Part shown: piece by piece, positions 14,506 through 23,401 of the stretch
How the letters are laid out: each line of letters opens with the position of its first letter
Numbering within the stretch: position 1 is the stretch's first letter
From: a virus
DNA length: 64,000 nucleotides
Virus record (IMG/VR): IMGVR_UViG_3300009285_001653
Span: 1-64,000 of that record
Direction: 5' to 3' (one strand)
Program-made: the position numbers and the translations under genes
Notes under the pieces: generated by a model
Seen by the model: the letters and a program-made list of their open reading frames with translations, nothing else
What the model was told of the DNA's origin: nothing
Database searches by the model: none

Positions 14506-14603
14506 TGTGGATACTTTGGCACGGTCTGGGTTATCACCTAGTAGATCAGGGAACTCACCGCTGTATTATCTGCGAAGCATACTTCGGAACGGCGAACCAA
14601 TGA
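14496..14603 (+). CDS. Small protein after repeat, 35 aa
   Basis: It starts inside repeat copy 2 (MSI), then diverges: LWILWHGLGYHLVDQGTHRC... with an HRCIIC segment that could bind metal. The start and Shine-Dalgarno are the duplicated ones. The stop overlaps an 11-codon ORF (14600). It is short and poorly supported. Confidence 0.35.
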   Translation: MSILWILWHGLGYHLVDQGTHRCIICEAYFGTANQ

Positions 14604-14723
14604 AGCGCACCTGGCCTCGTGCCGCATATTGTTGAGCATCGGGCCATAAGGCTCAGTGGACGCCAGGGCCAAGAATGGGGCCTTGCTGGCGCTATCCAGG
14701 GAGTCTTAGAATAAGGAGAAGCC

Positions 14724-14834
14724 ATGAATGGTGACGATTTTATGTATTTGTTTGGCGGGGTAGTCATAGTCCTTCTCGTCGTAATGATGCTTACTGATGT
14801 AACGAGAATAATTGCGCTGATTGGAGCAGGTTAG
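14724..14834 (+). CDS. Small single-span membrane protein, 36 aa
   Basis: ATG at 14724 follows AAGGAGAAGCC. Residues about 7-24 are strongly hydrophobic (LFGGVVIVLLVVMML), then a short amphipathic end. A one-span small membrane protein of unknown role. Confidence 0.55.
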   Translation: MNGDDFMYLFGGVVIVLLVVMMLTDVTRIIALIGAG

Positions 14835-14850
14835 CAGTAAGGAGACCAAC

Positions 14851-15201
14851 ATGAACAATGCTATCCTCCTATGTCCGTTCTGGGCAAGATTTGTCCAGCG
14901 TCCTGACGGTTATTGGATGGCCTATTGTTCTAAGGCGGCTTGCGATGAGATGGAGGAGAAGAGACCTGGTTTTCTGACTGCTGGTGATTTTCCTAGAAGC
15001 GATAAGTGTTTAGTGGGGTATGGAGAGTATAGCGCCGAGGTCATGCCCGTAATAATCAAGGGCATAGGAGATACAGTAGTTACATACTTCTCTGTTGAGC
15101 ACGTTGACGAGGCATACTGGGGAAGTCTGGTAGATGGGTTTATAGAGTGGGTGCCTGTTGTACCAGATATAGAAGAGATGTATGCAGCGTTTTCGGAATA
15201 A
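14851..15201 (+). CDS. Hypothetical protein, 116 aa
   Basis: AAGGAGACC precedes the ATG at 14851, preferred over the in-frame ATG at 14821 that lies in the previous gene. Four cysteines occur in the first 55 residues; the C-terminus is acidic and aromatic. Not recognised. Confidence 0.55.
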   Translation: MNNAILLCPFWARFVQRPDGYWMAYCSKAACDEMEEKRPGFLTAGDFPRSDKCLVGYGEYSAEVMPVIIKGIGDTVVTYFSVEHVDEAYWGSLVDGFIEWVPVVPDIEEMYAAFSE

Positions 15202-15213
15202 AGGAGGAAGAAG

Positions 15214-15414
15214 GTGGGTAACTTCAAACGTCCACAGGCAGTAAGTACTAGAGAAGTTGGTAAACCAGTGCTTGCTTGGGTATCAAAGAAGGGGATAGGT
15301 CCAAACAAACTAAAGGCCTCACCAAAGAATCTACACATGAGTAGAGCCAGGAGAGCAAAGATTGAAGTGTCTCGTTTTATGGCTAAACTGTCTCGTAGAG
15401 CCAATAGAAGTTGA
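15214..15414 (+). CDS. Small basic protein, 66 aa
   Basis: GTG start with AAAGGAGGAAGAAG upstream. It is very rich in Lys, Arg and Ser, so probably binds nucleic acid. Its stop lies within the -35 element of the next gene's promoter. Confidence 0.55.
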   Translation: MGNFKRPQAVSTREVGKPVLAWVSKKGIGPNKLKASPKNLHMSRARRAKIEVSRFMAKLSRRANRS

Positions 15415-15439
15415 CAGGATTGAGCAAACGGAGTAGAAT
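15411..15439 (+). promoter_or_regulatory. Strong sigma-70-type promoter, leaderless gene
   Basis: TTGACA (15411-15416), a 17-bp spacer, and TAGAAT (15434-15439). The ATG of the next gene is only 6 bases past the -10 element, so transcription would start at or next to the start codon. No Shine-Dalgarno is present. Confidence 0.8.
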
Positions 15440-15445
15440 AATAAT

Positions 15446-16030
15446 ATGCCCTCTAAGAAACTAGAAGAGCCGCTGTGGGAGCTGACCGATAAACCCTACG
15501 GCACGGCTGATGAAGACGATCCCAAGTCTGGCTCTGTTCAATTCCGCATACAAGGGCAGTGGTTGGGGCTCGCCACAGAACTTCGAGAAGATGTAGAAGG
15601 AGAGTTCTACCGCATATATCCTAGTCCATCAGCTATGTACCGAGATATTTTGATCAAAGGGCTTTTGGCTATGGCCGAGTATAACAAGAATACTCGCAGT
15701 AGGGCTAGAGAGCTGAGGCTTAGAGAAGCGTCCTTGAACCGCCTTGTACATAACAAGTCAAGGCGTCACCGAGTAGAAGAGTTAGTAGAGCCTCTGATAA
15801 AATCTATGCGTGAGGACGTAGAAGCTGATGATGTAGATAGTGCAGTAGATTTATTAGATCACTATCTCTCTGAAGTAGCAAAGATGGATGAGGGAGAGGA
15901 CGGCAGAGGGGCCTATGCTAAAGGCTTGTTAAGCCATCCTGAGTTCAAGCGTTTAAGGAATCATAGAGGAGTGAGGAATAAAAGTGGGTTGTTAGGGGCG
16001 TTTGAGCAGGAATATGGAGGAGAGGTGTAA
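15446..16030 (+). CDS. Hypothetical protein, likely leaderless, 194 aa
   Basis: The mRNA should begin at the ATG (see the promoter at 15411-15439). Residues about 29-70 (VQFRIQGQWL, then YPSPSAMYRDILIKGLLAMA) recall a ribbon-helix-helix DNA-binding unit. The rest is helical and charged. Having a dedicated promoter and leaderless start suggests an early regulator that can be expressed without full initiation machinery (inference). Alternative: a structural coiled-coil protein. Confidence 0.6.
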   Translation: MPSKKLEEPLWELTDKPYGTADEDDPKSGSVQFRIQGQWLGLATELREDVEGEFYRIYPSPSAMYRDILIKGLLAMAEYNKNTRSRARELRLREASLNRLVHNKSRRHRVEELVEPLIKSMREDVEADDVDSAVDLLDHYLSEVAKMDEGEDGRGAYAKGLLSHPEFKRLRNHRGVRNKSGLLGAFEQEYGGEV

Positions 16031-16033
16031 GAG

Positions 16034-16228
16034 ATGGCTAGTCCAGATTGTGTGGCCCATAGGATCAAGAAGCGTAATACTATCCCCTGGTGTGCCCTCT
16101 GCTGGGAGTTCTGGGATATAGAGCATGAGTATATGGAGGAGCTAGTAGAATTACGATCTGAGAAAGCTGAGTTAATTGGAAGAATAGTAGAAGCACTAGA
16201 AGGAAAAAGGTATGACAGATTGGACTAA
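16034..16228 (+). CDS. Small zinc-knuckle/coiled-coil protein, 64 aa
   Basis: GGAGAGGTGTAAGAG precedes the ATG. CVAHRIKK, then WCALCWEFW give a possible Cys3His site; the C-terminal half is a charged helix. It overlaps the ribonucleotide reductase gene by 17 bases. Function is unknown. Confidence 0.55.
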   Translation: MASPDCVAHRIKKRNTIPWCALCWEFWDIEHEYMEELVELRSEKAELIGRIVEALEGKRYDRLD

Positions 16229-18389
16229 ACAAGCTCTTACTATCTTAGAGGCACGTTATCTCCTGCGGGACGATTCTGGAAAGATAGTAGAAACCCCTGA
16301 CGAGATGCTATGGCGTGTAGCTAACCATGTTTCTAAAGCCGAGCTACAGTTTGGGGATAGAGACGCTGTTTATTGGGCTAAGAAGTTTTATAACATCATG
16401 GCTAATCTGGAGTTTCTACCTAACTCCCCATGCCTGGCCAACGCTGGTAAACCCAACGGCCAACTTTCAGCGTGTTTTGTCTTGCCCATAGAGGACTCTA
16501 TGGAGGGCATATTTGATGCAGTAAAGAACGCTGCATTGATTCATAAGACAGGTGGTGGAACAGGATTTGATTTTAGTAGGTTGAGGCCAAAGGGATCAGT
16601 GGTTAAAAGTACCGGGCAGACGGCGTCAGGTCCGGTCGCGTTTATGGGCGTGTTTGACGCGGCTACGAGAGCTATTAAGCAGGGCGGGATGAGACGTGGC
16701 GCAAACATGGGTATTTTACGGGTAGATCACCCCGATGTTATAGAGTTTATCAATAGCAAGAGGGGTGATGGGGGTATAGGTAATTTTAATATCTCCGTGG
16801 CGATCACAGACGATTTCATGGGTGCTCTAAACGGAGATATAGCCACTATTGCTACTAGCGAAGCGTGCTATATCTGGAAAGAGATATGTCAAGCGGCTTG
16901 GGAGACGGGAGATCCGGGAGTTGTATTTATAGATAGGATCAATCAAGGCAGGTCTAATCCGATTCCGGACAAGTTTGTGATAGAAAGCACAAATCCATGC
17001 GGGGAGCAGCCACTCTATCCTTACGAGAGCTGTATATTGGGGAGTATAAACCTAGCTAAGTTTATTGGGCCATCATTGGCAGATAAAAACCCAATAGGCG
17101 GAGTTATAGACTGGCTAAGGCTCGAAGAAGTAGTACATACAGCCGTCCGCTTTTTGGATGACGTGATTGACACCAACCACTATCCTCTGCCAGAGATCGA
17201 GAAAATGACAAAGGACATAAGACGTATTGGTTTAGGGGTCATGGGCTGGGCTGATATGCTCCTCATGCTTAACATAGCTTATGACTCTGAGGAAGCACTA
17301 GACCTGGCCCGGAGGGTGATGGGGTTTATTCAGCACGTGGCCGAATACGCTAGCGAGAAACTCGCAAAAGAACGCAGGACATTTCCTCTGTACTTATGCA
17401 GCATATACAAGAGTTTGTCTAGGAGAAATGCGACCTTGACAACCATTGCACCAACTGGTACAATTAGCCTTATAGCAGGGTGTAGTTCGGGCATAGAGCC
17501 AGTGTTCGCGTGGAAATTAACGCATCACGGGCTAGAAGGTAAGTTAGAAGATGAGGAGATGGTGCATCCGTTGTTTGCTGCTGCTTTAGCAAGGCGTGAT
17601 CCGAGTATGGCCACAGTGTACAAGACAGCACACCAGATCAGCCCAGAGTGGCATATTAGGATGCAAGCAGCATTTCAGCTGCATATAGATAACGCAGTAA
17701 GCAAAACGATTAACTTGCCTAGTTCTGCTACGATAACAGATGTGGACAGAGCATATAGACAGGCGTGGGACATGGGATGTAAGGGGGTAACTGCATATAG
17801 AGACGGATCGAAGCAAGGTCAAGTTCTCACGAGTAGTAAAGGAGAGCAAGATGACAGACACATACCTATTGTGGGGAGCCGAGTTAGCAGTGGTGATATT
17901 TCTGGTTCTGATCTTAAGCAGGCCATCAGGCCCAACAGGCTCCCGTCCGTAACCATCAAGCAGCATACGCCATTTGGTAATGCTTACATAACTATAAGTG
18001 AAATTGCAGAAAGCCAGCCGTTCGAGGTGTTTATTACTATTGGTAAGGCTGGAAGTGATGTTCAAGCGATGAGCGAGGCGTTGGGTAGAGTAATAAGCCA
18101 GACGCTCAGACATTCTAGCAGCAGAAGGAGTACACTTGTACAGATATGTGGACAGTTGAATGGGATTGGCGGGAGTATGAGCGACGGTCTAGGGGAAGAT
18201 AAGGTGAAGAGTGTGCCAGACGCAATATCCAAAGCATTAGGAGAATATATCATTTCTACTTCACCAATACCAATACGAGTAGACAAGTCTGAAATATCGT
18301 ATAGCTTTTGTCCTGACTGTGGTCAGATAAGCGTCATACACCAAGCAGGATGTGAAGAGTGTGTAGAGTGCGGGTATTCTAGGTGTTGA
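16212..18389 (+). CDS. nrdJ: Adenosylcobalamin-dependent (class II) ribonucleotide reductase, 725 aa
   Basis: Reduces ribonucleotides to deoxyribonucleotides using coenzyme B12. Visible features: PNSPCLANAG (N-terminal redox cysteine), the GGGTGFDFSRLRP loop, STNPCGEQPL with the active-site Cys and Glu, TIAPTGTISLIAG, KGVTAYRDGSKQGQ, and a C-terminal TSCPD-type region ending CPDCG...CEECVECGYSRC. Length (725) is typical of stand-alone NrdJ. No class I beta subunit or class III activase is nearby, consistent with class II. It supplies dNTPs for phage DNA synthesis. Confidence 0.93.
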   Translation: MTDWTKQALTILEARYLLRDDSGKIVETPDEMLWRVANHVSKAELQFGDRDAVYWAKKFYNIMANLEFLPNSPCLANAGKPNGQLSACFVLPIEDSMEGIFDAVKNAALIHKTGGGTGFDFSRLRPKGSVVKSTGQTASGPVAFMGVFDAATRAIKQGGMRRGANMGILRVDHPDVIEFINSKRGDGGIGNFNISVAITDDFMGALNGDIATIATSEACYIWKEICQAAWETGDPGVVFIDRINQGRSNPIPDKFVIESTNPCGEQPLYPYESCILGSINLAKFIGPSLADKNPIGGVIDWLRLEEVVHTAVRFLDDVIDTNHYPLPEIEKMTKDIRRIGLGVMGWADMLLMLNIAYDSEEALDLARRVMGFIQHVAEYASEKLAKERRTFPLYLCSIYKSLSRRNATLTTIAPTGTISLIAGCSSGIEPVFAWKLTHHGLEGKLEDEEMVHPLFAAALARRDPSMATVYKTAHQISPEWHIRMQAAFQLHIDNAVSKTINLPSSATITDVDRAYRQAWDMGCKGVTAYRDGSKQGQVLTSSKGEQDDRHIPIVGSRVSSGDISGSDLKQAIRPNRLPSVTIKQHTPFGNAYITISEIAESQPFEVFITIGKAGSDVQAMSEALGRVISQTLRHSSSRRSTLVQICGQLNGIGGSMSDGLGEDKVKSVPDAISKALGEYIISTSPIPIRVDKSEISYSFCPDCGQISVIHQAGCEECVECGYSRC

Positions 18390-18437
18390 GTTACACTTGA
18401 AGGTAGGCCAAAGGCATACCAAGTAGGAGAGTAGAGT

Positions 18438-18674
18438 ATGAGGGGAATTAGAGGCTGTAATTATCTTCTAAGATCAGAGTGTAAGAAGGGGCCTATGGAC
18501 ATAATGCCATATATCCATCAGCGTTATTGCTCGTTGGATAAGAAGCATGGGGGGAACCATCGCGTCACTATACAATGTGGAGGAGTACATAGAGCGTTAG
18601 GAGAAGGGTTCGAGGTACTAGATGAGCAGACAGAAGATCAGAAGGATAGGGAGGGCAAGGAGGATTTGCTATGA
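18438..18674 (+). CDS. Hypothetical protein, 78 aa
   Basis: AGGAGAGTAGAGT precedes the ATG. C7, C15, C31 with H26, and C47/H51, spaced like a small zinc site; acidic C-terminus. Ends overlapping the next start (ATGATG). Not recognised. Confidence 0.5.
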   Translation: MRGIRGCNYLLRSECKKGPMDIMPYIHQRYCSLDKKHGGNHRVTIQCGGVHRALGEGFEVLDEQTEDQKDREGKEDLL

Positions 18675-19474
18675 TGAACTATCCAGAAAGAGAGCTCTCG
18701 CCACAGGAGATCGAGAAGATTGTTGCGGAGACAGCCCAGATACGCATAGAGACCAGCTTAGCAGTAAGGAAGGTAGAGGCAGAGATAGCATTACTAACCG
18801 CCCAGAAATTAAGTGAGGAAACATCTGCGGCTAAAACAGCTATAGATGTACGATACGGGATTGCTGTGGCAGAAACGCAGGAACAAAATGTAAGGATGGG
18901 TCGGAAACAGGAACAAGAGATAGATGCGTCTGATCGCTACCATCATATCTACCGTTTCACGGAAGAGATCAGTCCACAAAGCACCCGTCTTTGTATGGAG
19001 AGGCTGGCTTACTGGGATAGAACATATCCAGGATGTGATATAGAGATTAGCTTCTCCTCTTCTGGCGGAGGAGTCATAGAAGGATTAGCACTATTTGACT
19101 ACATACTCTATATTAGGAGCCTGGGCCATAGGGTAACTACCTCTGCTTTGGGTGTTGCGGCCTCTATGGCTGGGATCTTGTTACAAGCAGGCGATGTACG
19201 AGTTATGCACAAGGAGGCCTGGGTAGCGATACATGAGATCAGCTTCGGAGCTACGGGGACCCCTGGACAAGTAGAAGACACAACAGAATGGATCAAGAAA
19301 ATACAAAATAGGACTGTCAAGATATTCGTAGACAGGTCGGTGGGAGCGAAGGAAGCGGGTACTGCCAAGACAGCCTTAACCGCTGCTTATGTAAAGAGTC
19401 ATTGGTCAAGGAAAGATTGGTGGTTGAGCTCGGACGAGTGTTTATCTCTTGGGATAGTTGATATAGTAAGGTAA
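18671..19474 (+). CDS. ClpP-like serine protease, 267 aa
   Basis: Residues 1-85 are a helical extension; 90-267 is a ClpP/crotonase-fold protease. The triad is complete: S165 in GVAASMAG, H188 in VAIHE, D249 in RKDWWLSSDE. The strand SFSSSGGGVIEGLALFDYI matches the NSPGG substrate-binding region. Head-maturation ClpP-like proteases normally sit beside portal and coat genes; this one lies in the metabolic region, so it may have another substrate, or act with a host Clp ATPase. The N-terminal helix is longer than in usual ClpP. Confidence 0.85.
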   Translation: MMNYPERELSPQEIEKIVAETAQIRIETSLAVRKVEAEIALLTAQKLSEETSAAKTAIDVRYGIAVAETQEQNVRMGRKQEQEIDASDRYHHIYRFTEEISPQSTRLCMERLAYWDRTYPGCDIEISFSSSGGGVIEGLALFDYILYIRSLGHRVTTSALGVAASMAGILLQAGDVRVMHKEAWVAIHEISFGATGTPGQVEDTTEWIKKIQNRTVKIFVDRSVGAKEAGTAKTALTAAYVKSHWSRKDWWLSSDECLSLGIVDIVR

Positions 19475-19487
19475 TAGGAGGAGAGTC

Positions 19488-20417
19488 ATGAATAGTTGGC
19501 ACAGTTACCCAGAGGTGTTTGCTTTAGGACATAGGGCTGTAGAGGGTTTGTTAGGCGTGGATTTACTCATGGAAGAGAAGGTAGATGGGAGCCAGTTCAG
19601 CTTCGGCTACGATGATGAGAAAGCGGTTCTGAGGTTCAGGTCCAAAAACCAAGAAATCCATCAAGAAGATCCACCAAATATGTTTGCGAAAGCAGTAGAT
19701 TTCGTGAAGAGTATACAGGATCAGCTGCATCCTGGGTGGACATATAGAGGAGAATGTTTAGACGAGCCTAAGCACAACGCTTTACAGTATAGTAGGGTTC
19801 CTGTGGGCAATGTGATTTTGTTTGATGTAAGCATTGGGAACAATTACTATCTCCCGTACCAGGAAAAACAAGAAGAGGCAGCGCGTCTTGGATTAGATTG
19901 GGTGCCGGCTTTGGGCGTCTGGGAACCCTCTGAGGGCAGAGACGTTCTGTTAGAGAGAATTAAAGGTCTGCTCGACAGAGAATCTGTTTTAGGGGGGACT
20001 AAGATAGAAGGCGTGGTACTAAAGCCGCTCGGCTATAATCTGTTCGGAAGAGATAAGAAGGTGCTGATGGGCAAGTTCGTCTCGGAGGCATATAAAGAAG
20101 TACATAGATCAGCGTGGGGGGAGGCTAATCCAGGTGGTAAGGATATTGTTCGTACTCTGATTACGATGTACAAGACAGAGGCGAGGTGGCAGAAAGCTAT
20201 ACAGCACATGGAGGAGGCTGGTATATTACAACACGCTCCCCAGGACATCGGGCCTCTGCTAGAAGAGATTACTCTGGATGTGAAAAAGGAAGAAGAGGGA
20301 GAGATTAAGCAAGTGCTATTCTCGTGGGCCTGGCCACAGATACATCGAGCAATTACAGCGGGGTTTCCTCAGTGGTATAAGGAGCGGATAATGAAGGAAC
20401 AGCTAGAGGAGATATAA
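19488..20417 (+). CDS. RNA ligase (T4 Rnl2-like nucleotidyltransferase), 309 aa
   Basis: GGAGGAGAGTC precedes the ATG. Motif I EEKVDGSQ (nucleotidyl lysine K31), FRSKNQ (motif Ia), YRGECLDEPKHN (motif III), KIEGVVLKP (motif IV) and LMGKFV (motif V) are all present, so the adenylyltransferase core looks active. The final 100 residues are helical, as in Rnl2-type enzymes. A likely role is sealing nicked RNA, such as tRNA cut by host defence nucleases (inference). Confidence 0.85.
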   Translation: MNSWHSYPEVFALGHRAVEGLLGVDLLMEEKVDGSQFSFGYDDEKAVLRFRSKNQEIHQEDPPNMFAKAVDFVKSIQDQLHPGWTYRGECLDEPKHNALQYSRVPVGNVILFDVSIGNNYYLPYQEKQEEAARLGLDWVPALGVWEPSEGRDVLLERIKGLLDRESVLGGTKIEGVVLKPLGYNLFGRDKKVLMGKFVSEAYKEVHRSAWGEANPGGKDIVRTLITMYKTEARWQKAIQHMEEAGILQHAPQDIGPLLEEITLDVKKEEEGEIKQVLFSWAWPQIHRAITAGFPQWYKERIMKEQLEEI

Positions 20418-20446
20418 GGCTATAAATGGTTTAAGGTGGTATCACA

Positions 20447-22732
20447 TTGGGAATAATAACTCCTAGATCGCTCGGCCTCAAACACGATTCCTGGCGTCCC
20501 GGTCAGTGGGAAACTATACAGCAGATCGAGCAGGCACAAGAACCGGTCATAATTATAGAAGCCCCTACAGGGTCAGGAAAGAGCGAGATCGCTCTTGGTA
20601 CTGCTAGACATAGCCTAGACCGAACTATGACTCTCACCCATACCAAGTCTCTGCAAGACCAATATATGAGTGAGGGAGGGGATCTTATAGTAAAGATGAT
20701 GGGCAGGGCCAACTATCCCTGTGTCAATCGAATAGGAGATGCTGAAGAAAGAGAGCTGGCAGAGTTACTGGGTGAGATAGAGTGTGGTTGTACGAGTAGG
20801 GATGACTGTCCCTATCAGCAAGCAAAAAAGAGGGCTATGGAACGCCCACTCGTGTCGCTTAACTATGCATACTGGTTGCCAGAAGCGTCATACGTTGGTG
20901 GGTTCAAGGGCGCGGATTATTTGTTCGCTGATGAGGGACACCTACTTGATAATGTTCTAGTGGACTTTGCTTCCCTATCCATTAGTAAAAGAATGTCTGC
21001 TATGATCGAGAAGTTGGGAGTGAACATGCCTCGTGACCTCGATAACATACAGAGGTGGATAGAGTACGGGGTAAAGGCTAGAGAGAAGGCGGCGGATGCG
21101 GTTAGCGAGACTAGCGGACATGCTCAGGAAGTATGGAAGAAGAGAGTTAAGTTCCTCACCAAGATAGCCCAGTTGGACCCAGGACATGAGAGATGGATAG
21201 TTGAAGAAGATGGTGGTGGGATGAGTATAGGGCCGGTTTGGGCACCTAGTATACAACAGACTATACTGACAAAGACTAAAAAACTTGTCATAATGAGTGC
21301 GACTATCTTGGATCACAAGTTCTTTGCTCAGTTGATGGGGTTAGATGGAAATGAGTACCGGTTCATAAAGCTGCCGTGGACGTTCCCTGTAGATAGTAGG
21401 CCAATTTACTACAGGCCAGTAGCAGAGGTGACTAGAGAGACACAGGCGGACGCTGCTCCATCACTAGCTGCCGCTTGTGATTATGTCCTAGAAAAGAGAA
21501 CTACAGATAAAGGTGTAATACATACTAGATCATTCACACTAGGCAACCTCGTCTATCCTCATATCAAGAACAAGGACAGGATATTGTTTCATACTAGGGG
21601 CGTGGATAGGGGAGAGATCATCAAGAGGTTCAAGGAAGATAGGACTAATTTGTGGTTGATGAGTCCTAGCGTAAGCCACGGAGAGGACTTCGCCCATGAT
21701 ATTGCCAGAGTTCAGATACTATTGAAGATGCCTCTACCTGATAGGAGCAATAGGAGAGTGAGAATTAGGTCGAAGCAGAGACCATACTGGTACTATTATG
21801 CAGCGGCTCAAGACCTAATACAGACATTGGGGCGGGTAACAAGAGATAGTCAAGACTATGGAGAATGTGTGGTGGTGGGGACAAAAGTTCTGACTGCTGA
21901 TCTAAGATGGCTAAGTGTCGAAGAGTTAGTGGTGGGGGATAAGGTACTATCCTTCGACGATCATACTGGAGGACGAGGCACAGCAAGACGGTGGCGTGTT
22001 GGAACTGTAGAACAAGCGGCTAAGATAGTACGTCCTTGCTACACAACTATATTAGAGGATGGTACAGAGTTGACAGCCAGTACATCTCATAAATGGCTGA
22101 CACGTGGCTATAACAATGTAACAGGCTGGAGAAGAGCGGATGAGTTACTTGGACAAGGTAGAGGAAACATACGTGTATTTAAGTACCTTAACGTATGGGA
22201 GGAAGGCCTTGACTATAAACACGGCTGGCTGGGAGGGTTTTTCGATGGAGAAGGCACTATAAGCCTAGACCAAGGCCTAAGAAATCCTAAAGTGATGGTC
22301 ATAAGTGCGGCGCAGCGCGTTTCTCCTACAGCAGATAGGGCACTTAACTATCTATCAGACACAAGGTTTACCTATACTACTAGGCTACTCGTACATGGAG
22401 GTTTGGGGAAACATAAGCTACTATCTATGAGAATCACTGGAGGATTTAGAGAAGGACTTAGGTTCTTAGGACAGTGTAGACCAGGCAGATTGATAGATAA
22501 GCTAGTAAGTAGTGGTTATGGTAACAGAATGTCTGCGTACAAAGCACTGAGAGTAAAAGATATAGTTGATGCCGGAGATCGAGAAGTGGTATCATTGAAG
22601 GTAGATGTCGGTACTTATGTAGCAGAGGGGTTTGGATCACATAACTCATGGATCTTTGATGGTAAGATGGAGATGTTCTTGGGTAGATATAGGCAGCTAA
22701 TGCCCAAAGAGATTTTGGAGGCTATGGTATGA
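20447..22732 (+). CDS. DinG/XPD-type DNA helicase with intein, 761 aa
   Basis: TTG start with AAGGTGG upstream. Walker A EAPTGSGKS (38-46), cysteines C92, C113, C115, C121 for a likely iron-sulfur cluster, DEGH box (162-165), and motif VI QTLGRVTR near residue 463: the DinG/XPD 5'-3' helicase plan. A 260-residue intein (residues 474-733) interrupts it right after motif VI; the mature helicase would be about 501 residues. It probably unwinds DNA or R-loops during phage replication and recombination. The upstream neighbour is RNA ligase. Confidence 0.85.
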   Translation: MGIITPRSLGLKHDSWRPGQWETIQQIEQAQEPVIIIEAPTGSGKSEIALGTARHSLDRTMTLTHTKSLQDQYMSEGGDLIVKMMGRANYPCVNRIGDAEERELAELLGEIECGCTSRDDCPYQQAKKRAMERPLVSLNYAYWLPEASYVGGFKGADYLFADEGHLLDNVLVDFASLSISKRMSAMIEKLGVNMPRDLDNIQRWIEYGVKAREKAADAVSETSGHAQEVWKKRVKFLTKIAQLDPGHERWIVEEDGGGMSIGPVWAPSIQQTILTKTKKLVIMSATILDHKFFAQLMGLDGNEYRFIKLPWTFPVDSRPIYYRPVAEVTRETQADAAPSLAAACDYVLEKRTTDKGVIHTRSFTLGNLVYPHIKNKDRILFHTRGVDRGEIIKRFKEDRTNLWLMSPSVSHGEDFAHDIARVQILLKMPLPDRSNRRVRIRSKQRPYWYYYAAAQDLIQTLGRVTRDSQDYGECVVVGTKVLTADLRWLSVEELVVGDKVLSFDDHTGGRGTARRWRVGTVEQAAKIVRPCYTTILEDGTELTASTSHKWLTRGYNNVTGWRRADELLGQGRGNIRVFKYLNVWEEGLDYKHGWLGGFFDGEGTISLDQGLRNPKVMVISAAQRVSPTADRALNYLSDTRFTYTTRLLVHGGLGKHKLLSMRITGGFREGLRFLGQCRPGRLIDKLVSSGYGNRMSAYKALRVKDIVDAGDREVVSLKVDVGTYVAEGFGSHNSWIFDGKMEMFLGRYRQLMPKEILEAMV
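21866..22645 (+). other. Intein with LAGLIDADG-type endonuclease motif, 260 aa
   Basis: Begins with Cys1 (CVVVGTKVLT), has a block B-like TASTSHKWLT (Thr and His), and ends GSHN followed by Ser+1 (SWIFDG), so all splicing residues are in place. WLGGFFDGEGTISL near the middle is a LAGLIDADG motif. A second motif is degenerate, so homing activity is uncertain. Insertion is next to helicase motif VI. Confidence 0.9.
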
Positions 22733-23097
22733 GTAAAACTATGAAATATATGAAAGAAATAGTGGTGCTATTCTTAGTCCCATTGGTGGTTATAGTGGGT
22801 ATTGCAGGTGCGGCTATACGCACCTATAACAACAGTGGTGTAAAGCTGTCGTGCGAGCCTGGCATAGTTCTTGGCTACATTTCCACGTCTCAGGCAGCAA
22901 TCTACGATGCGTATAAGGGCTATCAAGGAGCGTTTGGCCCATATAACAAGTCTTATGTAGTAGTGAGGGGGGAAAGCGGCACAGAGAAGCTGTATGAAGT
23001 GGGTTGGAAGAATGGTTGGAGTGGGCCCGAAACTATAAGTACAGCCTGGTTATGCGTCAACGACGCAACTAACCCGTTAAACCAGAAGGGTGTGTAG
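22729..23097 (+). CDS. Membrane-anchored hypothetical protein, 122 aa
   Basis: Start overlaps the helicase stop (ATGA). Residues about 9-30 are a hydrophobic helix (VVLFLVPLVVIVGIAGAA), a signal peptide or anchor; the rest is a beta-rich domain with two cysteines (residues about 42 and 109) that could form a disulfide outside the membrane. Role unknown; it may act at the host envelope. Confidence 0.55.
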   Translation: MSKTMKYMKEIVVLFLVPLVVIVGIAGAAIRTYNNSGVKLSCEPGIVLGYISTSQAAIYDAYKGYQGAFGPYNKSYVVVRGESGTEKLYEVGWKNGWSGPETISTAWLCVNDATNPLNQKGV

Positions 23098-23103
23098 CCA
23101 ATT

Positions 23104-23352
23104 ATGACTATTAGAGAACTTCTGGAGCAATATAAGTGGATGTTTGGAGACTGGAGAGATATGGATGACCAGGAGTTCTTCGAGTTAGTCCAAGAGCTTA
23201 TAAACAAACACTTCTGGATAATTGAAGAGGATAGCCCAGAATCCTCTAGGTACTATAGTCTAAGAGAGGCGAGTGATGCAGGATATGGTATAAGGGATTT
23301 CCACAAACCAGGAGGATGTTTAGGTAGACAATCAGGAGGGAGTATGGTATAA
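23104..23352 (+). CDS. Hypothetical protein, 82 aa
   Basis: Starts 6 bases after the previous stop; Shine-Dalgarno is weak. Acidic helical N-terminus, Gly-rich end. The next gene's promoter overlaps its 3' end. Not recognised. Confidence 0.5.
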   Translation: MTIRELLEQYKWMFGDWRDMDDQEFFELVQELINKHFWIIEEDSPESSRYYSLREASDAGYGIRDFHKPGGCLGRQSGGSMV

Positions 23353-23353
23353 T
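23325..23353 (+). promoter_or_regulatory. Promoter upstream of recombination module
   Basis: TAGACA (23325-23330), 17-bp spacer, TATAAT (23348-23353) with an extended TGG before the -10. It would drive the gene at 23402 and those following. Confidence 0.7.
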
Positions 23354-23401
23354 TAGGGATACAACGGACGGGTTTAGTAGTTTCCTAAGAGGAGGAAAAG
23401 G

